A stretch of DNA of 64,000 bases from Azospirillum sp. TSO22-1 (GCF_003116015.1 NZ_LGQZ01000015.1:1-64000), one strand, 5' to 3'; counted from the stretch's first letter, positions 19,127 to 28,083 are shown. Notes: generated by a model not told the origin, from the sequence alone. Numbers and translations: made by a program.

Positions 19127-20055
19127 GGGTCATCGTCGTCGGCCTGGGCATCCAGGGCCACAAGCGGCGCAAGCACGCCGGGGCGGACTTCGTCGCCGCC
19201 GTCGACCCGGTGCACCCGGAGGCCCGCTACCGCGCCGTCGAGGAGGTGCCGCTCGCCGACTACGACGCGGCGCTGGTCTGCACCCCGGACGAGCCGAAGG
19301 CGGCGCTGCTGCGCCACCTGCTCGGCAACGGCAAGCACGTGCTGGTCGAGAAGCCGCTGTGGACCGCCGGCACGGACGAGATCGCCGGGCTGGAGCGGCT
19401 GGCGCGGGCGCACGGCGCCGTCTGCTGCACCGCCTACAACCACCGCTTCGAGCCGCACTTCGTCGCCATGCGCGACCTGATCGCCTCGGGCGCGCTCGGG
19501 CGCATCTATTCCTGCCGGGCGTTCTACGGCAACGGCACGGCGCGGCTGGTGCGCGACAGCGAGTGGCGCGACCAGGGGGCCGGCGTGCTGCCCGACCTCG
19601 GCTCGCACCTGCTAGACATGTGCCGGTTCTGGTTCGGCGACCTGCCCGACGGCTTCCGCCTGATCGCCGCCAACCGCTTCGAGAACCGCGCCCCTGACCA
19701 TGTGGTGATCGACAACGGCCCCGCGGCCGGCGGCGGCGTGCCGCGCATCGAGCTGGAAATGACGCTGTGCATGTGGCGCAACCACTTCACCTGCGACATC
19801 CTGGCCGAGAACGGCACCGCCCACATCGAGAGCCTGTGCAAGTGGGGGCCGGCCAGCTTCACCCACCGGGTGCGCGTGCTGCCCTCGGGCCGGCCGCCGG
19901 AGACCCGCACCACCCTGGTCGAGGACGACCCGACCTGGGCGGCCGAGTACGCCCACTTCAAGGATCGGGTGGCCGCCGGCGCCCCGACCGATCTGTCCAA
20001 CGACCTCTGGCTCCAGCGCTGCCTGGGCCGCCTCGGCGCGGAGGCCGCACGATGA
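19123..20055 (+). CDS. Gfo/Idh/MocA-family oxidoreductase
   Basis: 310-residue NAD(P)-dependent oxidoreductase. GTG at 19123 (VRVIVVGLGIQGHKRRK) is preceded by GAGGAG at 8 bases and overlaps the upstream stop, so I chose it over longer forms. VIVVGLGIQG is the Rossmann motif, HVLVEKPLW has the EKP Lys, and GVLPDLGSHLLDMCRFWFG is the conserved HxxD-type catalytic segment (His and Asp present). Members oxidise or reduce hydroxyl/keto groups of sugars and nucleotide sugars. Tightly packed within the operon, it is the most conventional redox enzyme of this section, next to two dehydrogenase-fold proteins with altered active sites. Confidence 0.9.
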   Translation: MRVIVVGLGIQGHKRRKHAGADFVAAVDPVHPEARYRAVEEVPLADYDAALVCTPDEPKAALLRHLLGNGKHVLVEKPLWTAGTDEIAGLERLARAHGAVCCTAYNHRFEPHFVAMRDLIASGALGRIYSCRAFYGNGTARLVRDSEWRDQGAGVLPDLGSHLLDMCRFWFGDLPDGFRLIAANRFENRAPDHVVIDNGPAAGGGVPRIELEMTLCMWRNHFTCDILAENGTAHIESLCKWGPASFTHRVRVLPSGRPPETRTTLVEDDPTWAAEYAHFKDRVAAGAPTDLSNDLWLQRCLGRLGAEAAR

Positions 20056-21353
20056 CCGCCAGCACCGCCCTGCCCACCGTCGGCTTCGCCGGCATGACGC
20101 ACCTCGGCCTGGTCTCGGCCTCGGCGGTGTGCGGCAAGGGCTTCCCGACGGTCTGCTACGACCCCGACGCGGCGCTGGTCGGGCGCCTGCGCGCGGGCCG
20201 GCTGCCGGTGGTGGAGCCGGGCCTGGACGAGCTCGTCGCCGGCAACGGCGGCCGCCAGGGCTTCACCGCCGACGTGGCCGACCTCGGGCGCTGCGACGTG
20301 GTCTACATCGCCCCCGACGTGCCCACCGACGAGCAGGGCCGCAGCGATCTGGCCGGCATCCGCGCGCTGATCGACCGGGTGGCGGCGGCGCTGCGCCCGG
20401 ACGCGGTGATGGTGGTGCTCTGCCAGGTGCCCCCCGGCTTCACCCGCGCCCTCGCGGTGCTGCCGCCCGAGCGCCTGTACTATCAGGTCGAGACGCTGGT
20501 GTTCGGCATCGCCGTGCAGCGGGCGAGCGAGCCGGAGCGCTACATCGTCGGCTGCGCCGATCCCGCGCGGCCGCTCGACCCGCGCTTCGCCGCGGTGCTC
20601 GGCGCCTTCGGCTGCCCGGTCCTGCCGATGCGCTACGAGAGCGCGGAGCTCGCCAAGATCTCCATCAACATGTGCCTGGTGGCGTCGATCGCCGTCGCCA
20701 ACACCATGGCCGAGCTGTGCGAGCACGTCGGCGCGGTGTGGGGCGAGATCGTGCCGTCGCTCAAGCTCGACCGCCGCATCGGCCCGTACAGCTACCTCGC
20801 GCCCGGCCTCGGCATCGCCGGCGGCAACCTGGAGCGCGACCTGGCGACGGTGCAGCGCTTCGCCGCCGAGCACGGCACCGACGCCGGCGTGGTCGACGCC
20901 TGGATCGCCAACAGCCGGCACCGCCGCGACTGGGCGGCGCGGACGCTGCGCCGCGAGCTGCTCGACGCCCGGCCGGACGCCACGGTGGCGGTGCTCGGGC
21001 TGGCGTACAAGGAGAACACCCACTCGACCCGCAACTCGCCGTCGCTGGCCACCATCGCCCAGCTGCCGGCCGCCACCCGGCTGCGGCTGCACGACCCGGT
21101 GGTGCCGGCGTCCGCCGCCGGGCGGGACGCCGCCGGCTGCGCCGACCCGCTGGCCTGCGCCGCGGGGGCCGACGCGCTGGCGATCCTGACGCCGTGGCCG
21201 GCCTACCGCGCCCTCGACCCGAAGGCGCTCGCCGTGGCGATGGCCGGCCGGCTGGTGCTCGACCCCTACGCGGTGCTCGACGCGCAGGCGGCGGTCGCCG
21301 CCGGGCTCGAGTACCACACCCTGGGGCGCCCGCCCCTGACCGCCCGCGGCTGA
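20052..21353 (+). CDS. UDP-sugar dehydrogenase-fold protein lacking the catalytic Cys, Lys and Thr
   Basis: 433 residues, aligning end to end with UDP-glucose/UDP-ManNAc dehydrogenases: VGFAGMTHLGLVSASA (NAD motif), SAELAKISINMCLVAS (central helix), VLGLAYKENTHSTRNSP (C-terminal UDP-binding domain). The active site differs. The Cys of GGSC(F/L)PKD is Asn259 (GIAGGNLERD), the Lys of the AxKxxxxN helix is Ser212 (VASIAVAN), and the Thr of VxTPTD is Val89 (PDVPTD). Asn217, Asp263 and a Glu in VETLVFG remain. The four-electron oxidation to a uronate therefore looks impossible by the known mechanism. It may be a two-electron oxidoreductase, a binding protein or a regulator. Confidence 0.85.
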   Translation: MTASTALPTVGFAGMTHLGLVSASAVCGKGFPTVCYDPDAALVGRLRAGRLPVVEPGLDELVAGNGGRQGFTADVADLGRCDVVYIAPDVPTDEQGRSDLAGIRALIDRVAAALRPDAVMVVLCQVPPGFTRALAVLPPERLYYQVETLVFGIAVQRASEPERYIVGCADPARPLDPRFAAVLGAFGCPVLPMRYESAELAKISINMCLVASIAVANTMAELCEHVGAVWGEIVPSLKLDRRIGPYSYLAPGLGIAGGNLERDLATVQRFAAEHGTDAGVVDAWIANSRHRRDWAARTLRRELLDARPDATVAVLGLAYKENTHSTRNSPSLATIAQLPAATRLRLHDPVVPASAAGRDAAGCADPLACAAGADALAILTPWPAYRALDPKALAVAMAGRLVLDPYAVLDAQAAVAAGLEYHTLGRPPLTARG

Positions 21354-21382
21354 CCGCCCGCACCCTGACCGGAGGCCGTTCG

Positions 21383-22297
21383 ATGCTCACCCATTCCCTT
21401 GTCGCGCCCGCCCCGCCGGCCCGCGTGGTGGTTCTGGGGGCCGGCGGCTTCATCGGCCGCGCCGTCGCCGAACGGCTGGCCGCGGATGGCGTGCCGGTGC
21501 TGGCGCTGAGCCGCACCGACGTCGACCTGCTGGCCGCCGACGCCGCCGAACGGCTGGCCGGGCACCTGCGCTCCGACGACAGCCTGGTGGCGGTGTCGGC
21601 GCTGGCGCCCTGCAGGAACAGTGCGATGCTGGCCGACAATCTGGTCATGGTGCGCGCCATGCTGGGGGCGCTGACCAAGGTGCGCGTCGCCCACGTGGTC
21701 AACATCGGCTCCGACGCGGTCTTCGCCGACGGCCCGGTGCCGCTCACCGAGGCCTCGCCGCGCGCTCCGGACTCGCTGCACGGCGCCATGCACCTGGCCC
21801 GCGAACTGGCCTTCGCCGCCGAGGCCGGCGCGCCCCTTGCCACGCTGCGCCCGACGCTGGTCTACGGCGCCCGCGACCCGCACAACGGCTACGGCCCCAA
21901 CCGCTTCCGCCGCCTCGTCCACGAAGGCCGGGAGATCGTGCTGTTCGGCGAGGGCGAGGAGCGGCGCGACCACGTGCTGGTCGACGACATCGCCGAGATC
22001 GCCGCGTGCGTGCTCCGCCATCGCTCGACCGGCAGCCTCAACGTGGCCAGCGGCGCCGTGCACAGCTTCCGCGCCGTGGCGGAGATGGTGGCCACCGCCG
22101 CCGGACGGGAGGTGCCGATCCGCGGCACGCCGCGCAGCGGGCCGATGCCGCACAACGGCTACCGGCCGTTCGACGTGTCGGCGATCCGCGCCGCCTTCCC
22201 CGACCTGCAAATGACCCCGCTGGCCGAGGGCCTCGCCCGCGTCGAGCGGCAGCTGCGCGCCGCGTCCACCGCCGCGCCCACCGAAGGAGCCCCCTGA
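21383..22297 (+). CDS. SDR-fold protein with YxxxK replaced by HxxxH
   Basis: 304-residue extended SDR resembling RmlD/epimerases. VVVLGAGGFIGRAVAERL is an intact NAD(P) motif, VNIGSDAVFAD corresponds to the Ser region, and TLRPTLVYGARDPHNGYG and EERRDHVLVDDIAEIAACVL fit the C-terminal half. At the catalytic position the usual Tyr-xxx-Lys reads His133-Gly-Ala-Met-His137 (codons cac and cac at 21779 and 21791). Both key residues are replaced, which is unusual because the frame and the fold are otherwise well kept. GGAGG lies 7 bases before ATG 21383. It directly follows the dehydrogenase-fold protein with similar losses. Confidence 0.87.
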   Translation: MLTHSLVAPAPPARVVVLGAGGFIGRAVAERLAADGVPVLALSRTDVDLLAADAAERLAGHLRSDDSLVAVSALAPCRNSAMLADNLVMVRAMLGALTKVRVAHVVNIGSDAVFADGPVPLTEASPRAPDSLHGAMHLARELAFAAEAGAPLATLRPTLVYGARDPHNGYGPNRFRRLVHEGREIVLFGEGEERRDHVLVDDIAEIAACVLRHRSTGSLNVASGAVHSFRAVAEMVATAAGREVPIRGTPRSGPMPHNGYRPFDVSAIRAAFPDLQMTPLAEGLARVERQLRAASTAAPTEGAP

Positions 22298-22953
22298 TGG
22301 CCGAGATCGACCTCCTCGCCTCCCTGCCCAAGGCCAAGCGCAACATCCAGAAGCGCAAGGACGCCAAGGACCCGGCGGTCGTCGCCGTCGCCAAGACCTA
22401 CGGCGAGATGTACTGGGACGGTCCGCGCGAGTACGGCTACGGTGGCTACCGCTACGACGGCCGCTGGCGGGCGGTGGCGCGCGACATCATCGCGCATTTC
22501 GGCCTGAAGCCCGGCATGCGGGTGCTCGACGTCGGCTGCGGCAAGGGCTTCCTGGTCAAGGACCTGATGCTGGAGTGCCCGGGGCTGGAGGCGTTCGGGC
22601 TCGACGTCTCGCTCTACGCCATCACCAACGCCCCGCCCGAACTGGCCGGCCGACTGCACCTGGGCACCGCCGAGAAGCTGCCCTTCGCCGACGGCGCCTT
22701 CGACTGCGTGCTGTCGCTCAACACCATCCACAACCTGACCCGCCCCGCCGCCGTGCGGGCGATGCGTGAGATCCAGCGCCTGTCGGGCGGGCGCGCCTTC
22801 GTGCAGGTGGACAGCTACCGCACGCCGGAGGAGAAGGAGCTCTTCGAGAGCTGGGTGCTCACCGCGGAGTTCCACGACTACCCCGCGGGCTGGATCGCCG
22901 TGTTCGAAGAGGCGGGCTACACCGGCGACCATTACTGGACGATCATCGAATAG
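22297..22953 (+). CDS. Class I SAM-dependent methyltransferase
   Basis: 218-residue methyltransferase. ATG 22297 overlaps the upstream stop (TGATG), with GAAGGAG 9 bases earlier. MRVLDVGCGKGFLVKDLMLE is motif I, EAFGLDVSLYAI motif II, and DGAFDCVLSLNTIHNL motif IV. The N-terminus (SLPKAKRNIQKRKDAKDP) and the segment WDGPREYGYGGYRYDGRW are found in methyltransferases of NDP-heptose and other surface-sugar clusters as I recall them, but this is not proof of substrate. It probably O- or C-methylates the sugar built by this operon. It is followed after 50 bases by the dehydratase-like SDR. Confidence 0.88.
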   Translation: MAEIDLLASLPKAKRNIQKRKDAKDPAVVAVAKTYGEMYWDGPREYGYGGYRYDGRWRAVARDIIAHFGLKPGMRVLDVGCGKGFLVKDLMLECPGLEAFGLDVSLYAITNAPPELAGRLHLGTAEKLPFADGAFDCVLSLNTIHNLTRPAAVRAMREIQRLSGGRAFVQVDSYRTPEEKELFESWVLTAEFHDYPAGWIAVFEEAGYTGDHYWTIIE

Positions 22954-23003
22954 GCGGCGGAACACGCGCGCCGACACGACAAACCAAGGGAAAGAGTTCC
23001 GCG

Positions 23004-23999
23004 ATGGCTGGCAAGACCTATGCAATCCTGGGCGGCGGCGGCAGCTTCGGCATCCACGCCGCCTTCTACCTGCTCCGGCACGCCGAGCCGCGCAAGGTGA
23101 TCGGCATCGGCCGCAACCCGCTGCGGCCGGAGCCCTTCTCGCTGAACATCGAGAAGCAGCCGGGCTACGAGTACCACGCCCGCCATGTCACCCACGAACT
23201 CGACCTGCTGCTCGAACTGCTCGACCGCGAGAAGCCGGAGGTCATCGTCAACTTCGCCGCCCAGGGCGAGGGCGCGGTGAGCTGGAAGCACAGCTGGCGC
23301 TTCTTCGAGACCAACTCCATGGCGCTCGCCCGGCTGAGCGAGGAGCTGATGAAGCGCGACTGGCTGGAGCGTTTCATCCAGATCGGCACCTCGGAGATGT
23401 ACGGCTCGGTCGACCACGCGGTCACCGAGGACGAGCCGATCAAGCCGTCCTCGCCCTACGCCGCCTCCAAGGTGGCCTTCGACATGCACCTCCTGTCGAT
23501 CCACAAGTTCCTCAAGTTCCCGATGAACATCATCCGGCCGTCCAACGCCTACTGCCCGGGGCAGCTGCTGCACCGGGTGATTCCCAAGGCGATCTGGTGC
23601 GGCCTGACCGGCAACCGCCTGCCGCTGCACGGCGGCGGCCGCGCCGAGAAGAGCTACATCCACGCCCGCGACCTCGGCCGTGCCATCCACCTGGTGGCGG
23701 AGAAGGCGCCGCTCGGCACCGTCTACAACGCCGGGCCGGCGCTGCCGACCTCGATCCGCGAGGTGGTGGAGCGCTGCGCCGGCGCGCTCGGCATGCCGTT
23801 CGAGGAGCTGTGCGAGGTAACCGGTGATCGCCTCGGCCAGGATTCCCGCTACTGGCTCGATTCCAGCGCCCTCAAGCGCGATACCGGCTGGGAGCCGGAG
23901 ATCGGCTGGGACGAGGGGCTGGCGGAGATGGTCGAGTGGGGCCGGCGCTACCTGGACCAGATCCGCGACTGGCCGACGGACTACGTGCTGCGGGCCTGA
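23004..23999 (+). CDS. NDP-sugar 4,6-dehydratase-like SDR
   Basis: 331-residue SDR whose closest visible resemblance is to RmlB/GDP-mannose 4,6-dehydratase. GGGGSFGIHAAFYLL is the NAD motif. VNFAAQGEGAV parallels the family's NLAAxSxV. The catalytic segment QIGTSEMYGSV gives Thr129-Ser130-Glu131, as in GDP-mannose dehydratase (TSE), not the TDE of RmlB. SSPYAASKVAFD has Tyr152 and Lys156, and IRPSNAYCPGQLLHRVIPKA matches the RmlB SNNYGPxQ region. It could form a 4-keto-6-deoxy sugar, including from an NDP-heptose as in Campylobacter or Yersinia heptose pathways. It is placed just before the transketolase genes. Confidence 0.86.
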   Translation: MAGKTYAILGGGGSFGIHAAFYLLRHAEPRKVIGIGRNPLRPEPFSLNIEKQPGYEYHARHVTHELDLLLELLDREKPEVIVNFAAQGEGAVSWKHSWRFFETNSMALARLSEELMKRDWLERFIQIGTSEMYGSVDHAVTEDEPIKPSSPYAASKVAFDMHLLSIHKFLKFPMNIIRPSNAYCPGQLLHRVIPKAIWCGLTGNRLPLHGGGRAEKSYIHARDLGRAIHLVAEKAPLGTVYNAGPALPTSIREVVERCAGALGMPFEELCEVTGDRLGQDSRYWLDSSALKRDTGWEPEIGWDEGLAEMVEWGRRYLDQIRDWPTDYVLRA

Positions 24000-24039
24000 C
24001 CCGATCCCTGTACCCCGAGAACCCCCGAGGGAGCGCTCC

Positions 24040-24867
24040 ATGGAGCACCGTGTCTCCAACGCCTTCGACCGCGCGGCGGCGCGCGCGCGCTGCCGGGCCT
24101 ACCGGCGGCGCATCCTGGAGATCTCGCAGCAGGTGTCGGCGCTGCACGTAGCGCCGGCCTTCTCCTGCACGGAGATCACCGACGCCGCCTACAACGGGCT
24201 GATGCGGCGCGGCGCCGACGGCGCTCCCCTCGACGTCTTCCTGATGTCGAAGGGGCACGGCTGCATGATCCAGTACGTGATCCTCGAGGAGATGGGGGTG
24301 CTGGAGCGCCGCGACCTCGATCTCTACTGCAAGCCGGGCGGCCGGCTGGGGGCGCATCCCGACTACGGCGTGCCGGGGATCGCCGCCTCGACGGGCTCGC
24401 TCGGCCACGGGCTTGGCATCGCCGTCGGGCAGGCCTACGCCGAGCGCCTGAAGAAGACCGGCGTGCGGATCTTCTGTGTGCTCTCCGACGGCGAGCTGCA
24501 GGAGGGCTCCACCTGGGAGGCGATGATGATGGCCGCCAACCTGCGGCTGTCCAACCTCGTCGTGCTGCTGGACAACAACGACTTCTCCGGCCTGGAGCGC
24601 ATGAGCGAGGCGCACCGGGCGTTCTACCCGGTGCTCGACAAGGCGCGCGCTTTCGGCTGGGAGGCGGCGGAGGTGGACGGCCACGACGGCGGCGCCATCG
24701 TCGAGGCGGTGGAGGGCCGCGCCGGTGGCGACCGGCCGATGCTGGTGACCTGCCGCACCGTCAAGGGCAAGGGCGTGTCCTACATGGAGCACGTGCCGAT
24801 CTGGCACTACCGCTCGCCCAATCCCGAGGAATACCGCCGCGCCCTGGCCGAGATCGAGGAGAACTGA
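24040..24867 (+). CDS. Transketolase, N-terminal (ThDP-binding) subunit
   Basis: 275-residue N-terminal half of a split transketolase. LSKGHGCMIQYVILEEMG and GSLGHGLGIAVGQAYAERL carry the conserved His residues, and LSDGELQEGSTWEAMMMAAN ... LDNNDFSG is the ThDP/Mg motif (GDG-x(25-30)-NN; here SDG). ATG 24040 follows GAGGGAG by 6 bases. It is followed by the C-terminal half after 3 bases, so an alpha2beta2 enzyme is likely. Transketolase transfers two-carbon ketol units and makes sedoheptulose 7-phosphate. A dedicated copy inside a glycan operon is unusual and points to supply of a higher-carbon sugar or to two-carbon branching. Confidence 0.92.
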   Translation: MEHRVSNAFDRAAARARCRAYRRRILEISQQVSALHVAPAFSCTEITDAAYNGLMRRGADGAPLDVFLMSKGHGCMIQYVILEEMGVLERRDLDLYCKPGGRLGAHPDYGVPGIAASTGSLGHGLGIAVGQAYAERLKKTGVRIFCVLSDGELQEGSTWEAMMMAANLRLSNLVVLLDNNDFSGLERMSEAHRAFYPVLDKARAFGWEAAEVDGHDGGAIVEAVEGRAGGDRPMLVTCRTVKGKGVSYMEHVPIWHYRSPNPEEYRRALAEIEEN

Positions 24868-24870
24868 CCC

Positions 24871-25785
24871 GTGCGCAACCGCTTTGCCGACGTCTTCTAC
24901 GATCTGGCCAAGGACGACCCGCGCCTGTGCATCGTGGTCGCCGACATCTCGCCGGCCGGCTCGATCGCCCGCTTCCGCGAGGAGTTTCCGGAGCGCTTCG
25001 TCAACACCGGGGTGGCCGAGCAGATCATGATCGGCATGGCCGCCGGCATGGCGCAGCGCGGCCTCAAACCCTTCGCCTACACCATCGCCACCTTCGCGCT
25101 GTACCGACCGTTCGAAATGGTGCGCGACGACCTGTGCTACCAGAACCTGCCGGTGACCGTGGTCGGCATCGGCGGCGGCGTCACCTACTCGACGCTGGGC
25201 GCCACCCACCACGCCCAGGAGGACGTGGCGCTGGCCTGCGCCGTGCCGGGGCTGTCGGTGATCGCCCCGTGCGACCCGCTGGAGGCAGAGGCGGCGACGC
25301 GCTGGTGCGCCACGCAGGAGCAGGGGCCGGTCTACCTGCGCCTCGCCAAGGCGGGCGAACCGGTGCTGACCGCCGACGCGCCCGAGCCGTGGGAGTTCGG
25401 CCGCCTGCGCACCCTGCGTCCCGGCCGTGACGTCTGCGTGCTGAGCTACGGCGCGATCATGGACATGACGCTGGAGGTGGCCGACCGCCTCGCCGCCGCC
25501 GGCCGCAGCGTCTGCGTCAAGTCGGTGCACACCGTGAAGCCGCTCGACCGCGCCGGGGTCGAGGCGGCGCTGAAGGACTTCGCCCACGTGGTGGTGATCG
25601 AGGAGTGCGCGCCCAACGGCGGCCTCGGCATGCAGGTCAAGGCGATCGCCCAGGAGACCGGGGCGCACTGCCGGCTCGACGCCTTCTCGCTGGCCGACGC
25701 CTTCATCCACTGTTACGGCAGCCACGCCGACCTGCTGGCCGAGCACGGCCTGTCGGCGGAGCGCATCGCGGCGGCGCTGCTCTAA
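24871..25785 (+). CDS. Transketolase, C-terminal subunit
   Basis: 304-residue partner of the preceding gene. GTG at 24871 (VRNRFADVFYDLAKDDPRL) gives the correct beginning of the pyrimidine-binding domain. VNTGVAEQIMIGMAAGMAQR contains the Glu that activates ThDP. YSTLGATHHAQEDVALACAV carries the substrate-pocket histidines, and VVIEECAPNGGLGMQVKAIA lies in the C-terminal domain. Together the two genes make a complete transketolase of about 580 residues, split at the usual boundary. The TPR-GT41 gene begins 9 bases after its stop. The split form is also seen in other glycan and secondary-metabolite clusters. Confidence 0.92.
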   Translation: MRNRFADVFYDLAKDDPRLCIVVADISPAGSIARFREEFPERFVNTGVAEQIMIGMAAGMAQRGLKPFAYTIATFALYRPFEMVRDDLCYQNLPVTVVGIGGGVTYSTLGATHHAQEDVALACAVPGLSVIAPCDPLEAEAATRWCATQEQGPVYLRLAKAGEPVLTADAPEPWEFGRLRTLRPGRDVCVLSYGAIMDMTLEVADRLAAAGRSVCVKSVHTVKPLDRAGVEAALKDFAHVVVIEECAPNGGLGMQVKAIAQETGAHCRLDAFSLADAFIHCYGSHADLLAEHGLSAERIAAALL

Positions 25786-25794
25786 GGTGGCGCC

Positions 25795-28083
25795 ATGACG
25801 ACTCTGCAGGAAGCCCTCCAGCACGCGCTGTCCCGGCACAACGCCGGCAGCCTGGGGGAAGCGGAGGCCGTCTATCGGCAGATCCTGCAGGCGGTTCCGA
25901 ACCACCCCGAGACGTTGCGCCTGTTGGGTGTCCTGACGCTCCAGCGCGGCGACGCGGCGGGGGCGGTGGGCTGGCTGCGGCAGGCGGTGGCGGCCGACGG
26001 GGGCTCGGCCGAGATCCGCCAGACGCTCGGCCTCGCGCTGCGCCGGATGGGTCGGGCGGAGGAGGCCGCGGACAGCCACGCCATCGCCTTCGCGCTCGAT
26101 CCCCGGCGCGCCGACGCGCTGGTCGGCGTCGGCCTCGTCCACGCGCAGTGCGGCCGGGCCGGGCAGGCCGCGGCCGCCTTCCGCGCCGCCCTCGCCCTCG
26201 CCCCGGCCGACGAGACGGCGCTGTTCCAGCTCGGCCTGCTGCCGGGTGATACCGTTCCGGCCACCGAGGTCGCCGAACGCTACCGCGCGGCGATCCGGGT
26301 CAGCCCCGACACCGCGGTCTTTTACACCAACGCCGGCCTGCTGCTGCGCCGCCTCGGCCGGGCGGAGGAGGCGGAGCGGGTCTACCGCGCCGGCCTCGCC
26401 CGCACCCCCGGCGACACGACGTGCCTGCGCGGCCTCGGCGAGACCCTGCTGGACCGCGGCCGTCCGGAGGAGGCGGAAGTCTGGTTCGCCCGCGCCGTGA
26501 TGTCCGACCGGGGCGCCACCGACGCCCGCGACGGCCTCGCCCGCGCGTTCGAGCGCCGGTTCGACTACCCCCGCGCCGAGGCGCAGTTCGCGCGCCTGGT
26601 GGCGCTGGCCCCGCACGACGCCCGCGCGCACTACAATCTGGGCATGATGCACGAGCGGCAGGGGCGGCTCGTGGACGCCGTGCCCTGCTACGAGCGCGCC
26701 TGGCGCCTCGACCCCGGCTTCGACCCGCCGTGGGAGAAGATCGTCCAGAAGTTCACCTACTGCGACTGGCGCCATTTCGAGTCCGACTGCCGCGCGCTCA
26801 TCGACCGCGTGCGCCGGCAGGACCGGGCGCTGCCGCCGCTCGCCTTCCTCTACCTGCCGACCACCGCCGCCGACCAGCATCGCTGCGCCGTCAACCACAT
26901 GCGCGAGGTCGAGCTGAAGGCGCTGCCGGCTGGCCTGCGCGAGCGAATCCGCTTCGCCCGCCGCCCGGGCCCGCGCGAACGGCTGACCATCGGCTACCAG
27001 TCGGGGGACTTCCGCGACCACGCCGTCGCTCACCTGATCGTCGGCCTGTTCGAGGAGCACGACCGCGCCGGCTTCCGCGTGTTCGGCTATTCCACCGGGC
27101 CGGACGCCGCGGGCCAGCCGCTGCGCCGGCGCATCGAGGCGGGCTTCGACCGCATGACCGACATCCGCGACCTGAGTGCCCTCGACGCGGCGCGGCGCAT
27201 CCACGAGGACGGGGTGGACATCCTGGTCGACCTGTCCGCGCATACCCGGCACGCGCGCCTCGACGTGCTGGCGCTGCGCCCCGCCCCGATCCAGCTCAAC
27301 TGGCTGGGCTATCCCGGGACCTCGGGCGCCGACTTCATGGACGGCATCCTGGTGGATCCCATCGTCGTGCCGCCCGACCAGCAGCCCTTCTACAGCGAGC
27401 GGCTGATCCACCTGCCCGACTGCTACCAGCCGAACGACCGCAAGCGCCCGGTCGCCGCCGAGACACCGACCCGCGCCGCGTGCGGGCTGCCCGAAGACGG
27501 CGTCGTCTTCTGCAGCTTCAACCACGCCCCGAAGATACTGCCCGAGACCTTCGACGCCTGGATGCGGATCCTGCACGCGGTGCCGGGCAGCGTGCTGTGG
27601 CTGCTGCACACCGACGACCTCGCCGACCGCCGGCTGGCCGAGGCGGCGGCGGCGCGCGGCATCGATCCGGCCCGGGTGGTGTTCGCCGACCGCGTGCCGC
27701 TCGCCCGCCATCTGGCGCGCTACCGGCTGGCCGACCTGTTCCTCGACACCTGGCCCTACAACGCGCACACCACCACCAGCGACAGCCTGTGGGTCGGCTG
27801 CCCGCTGGTGACGCTGATGGGCGACACCTTCCCCGCGCGCGTCGCCGCCAGCCTGCTGACCAACGCCGGCGTGCCGGAGCTGATCACCCGGTCCCTGGCG
27901 GAGTACGAGGCGCTGGCGCTGGACCTCGCCCGCGACCCCGGCCGCCGCCGGGCGCTGCGCGCCCGCTTGGAGGCCAACCGCGACACCTGCCCGCTGTTCG
28001 ACACCCCGCGCTTCGCCCGCAACCTGGAAGCCGTCTACCGCCGCCTGTGGGACGAGCATCTGGCCGGCCGCTTCGGGGCGTGA
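25795..28083 (+). CDS. TPR protein with GT41 (O-GlcNAc transferase/SPINDLY-like) domain
   Basis: 762 residues. Residues 1-310 are about eight TPRs (ALSRHNAGSLGEAEAVYRQI, TNAGLLLRRLGRAEEAERVY, YNLGMMHERQGRLVDAVPCY). The rest is a GT41-type GT-B catalytic region: RLTIGYQSGDFRDHAVAHLI around 395-415, VDILVDLSAHTRHARLDVLA, IQLNWLGYPGTSGADFMDGI, FCSFNHAPKILPETFDAWMR and NAHTTTSDSLWVGCPLVTLM with the conserved His and Ser/Thr that bind the UDP-sugar. Homologues glycosylate proteins (eukaryotic OGT, bacterial SPINDLY-like enzymes), so the acceptor here may be a protein such as flagellin. It is one of three GT41 genes in the window. Confidence 0.92.
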   Translation: MTTLQEALQHALSRHNAGSLGEAEAVYRQILQAVPNHPETLRLLGVLTLQRGDAAGAVGWLRQAVAADGGSAEIRQTLGLALRRMGRAEEAADSHAIAFALDPRRADALVGVGLVHAQCGRAGQAAAAFRAALALAPADETALFQLGLLPGDTVPATEVAERYRAAIRVSPDTAVFYTNAGLLLRRLGRAEEAERVYRAGLARTPGDTTCLRGLGETLLDRGRPEEAEVWFARAVMSDRGATDARDGLARAFERRFDYPRAEAQFARLVALAPHDARAHYNLGMMHERQGRLVDAVPCYERAWRLDPGFDPPWEKIVQKFTYCDWRHFESDCRALIDRVRRQDRALPPLAFLYLPTTAADQHRCAVNHMREVELKALPAGLRERIRFARRPGPRERLTIGYQSGDFRDHAVAHLIVGLFEEHDRAGFRVFGYSTGPDAAGQPLRRRIEAGFDRMTDIRDLSALDAARRIHEDGVDILVDLSAHTRHARLDVLALRPAPIQLNWLGYPGTSGADFMDGILVDPIVVPPDQQPFYSERLIHLPDCYQPNDRKRPVAAETPTRAACGLPEDGVVFCSFNHAPKILPETFDAWMRILHAVPGSVLWLLHTDDLADRRLAEAAAARGIDPARVVFADRVPLARHLARYRLADLFLDTWPYNAHTTTSDSLWVGCPLVTLMGDTFPARVAASLLTNAGVPELITRSLAEYEALALDLARDPGRRRALRARLEANRDTCPLFDTPRFARNLEAVYRRLWDEHLAGRFGA

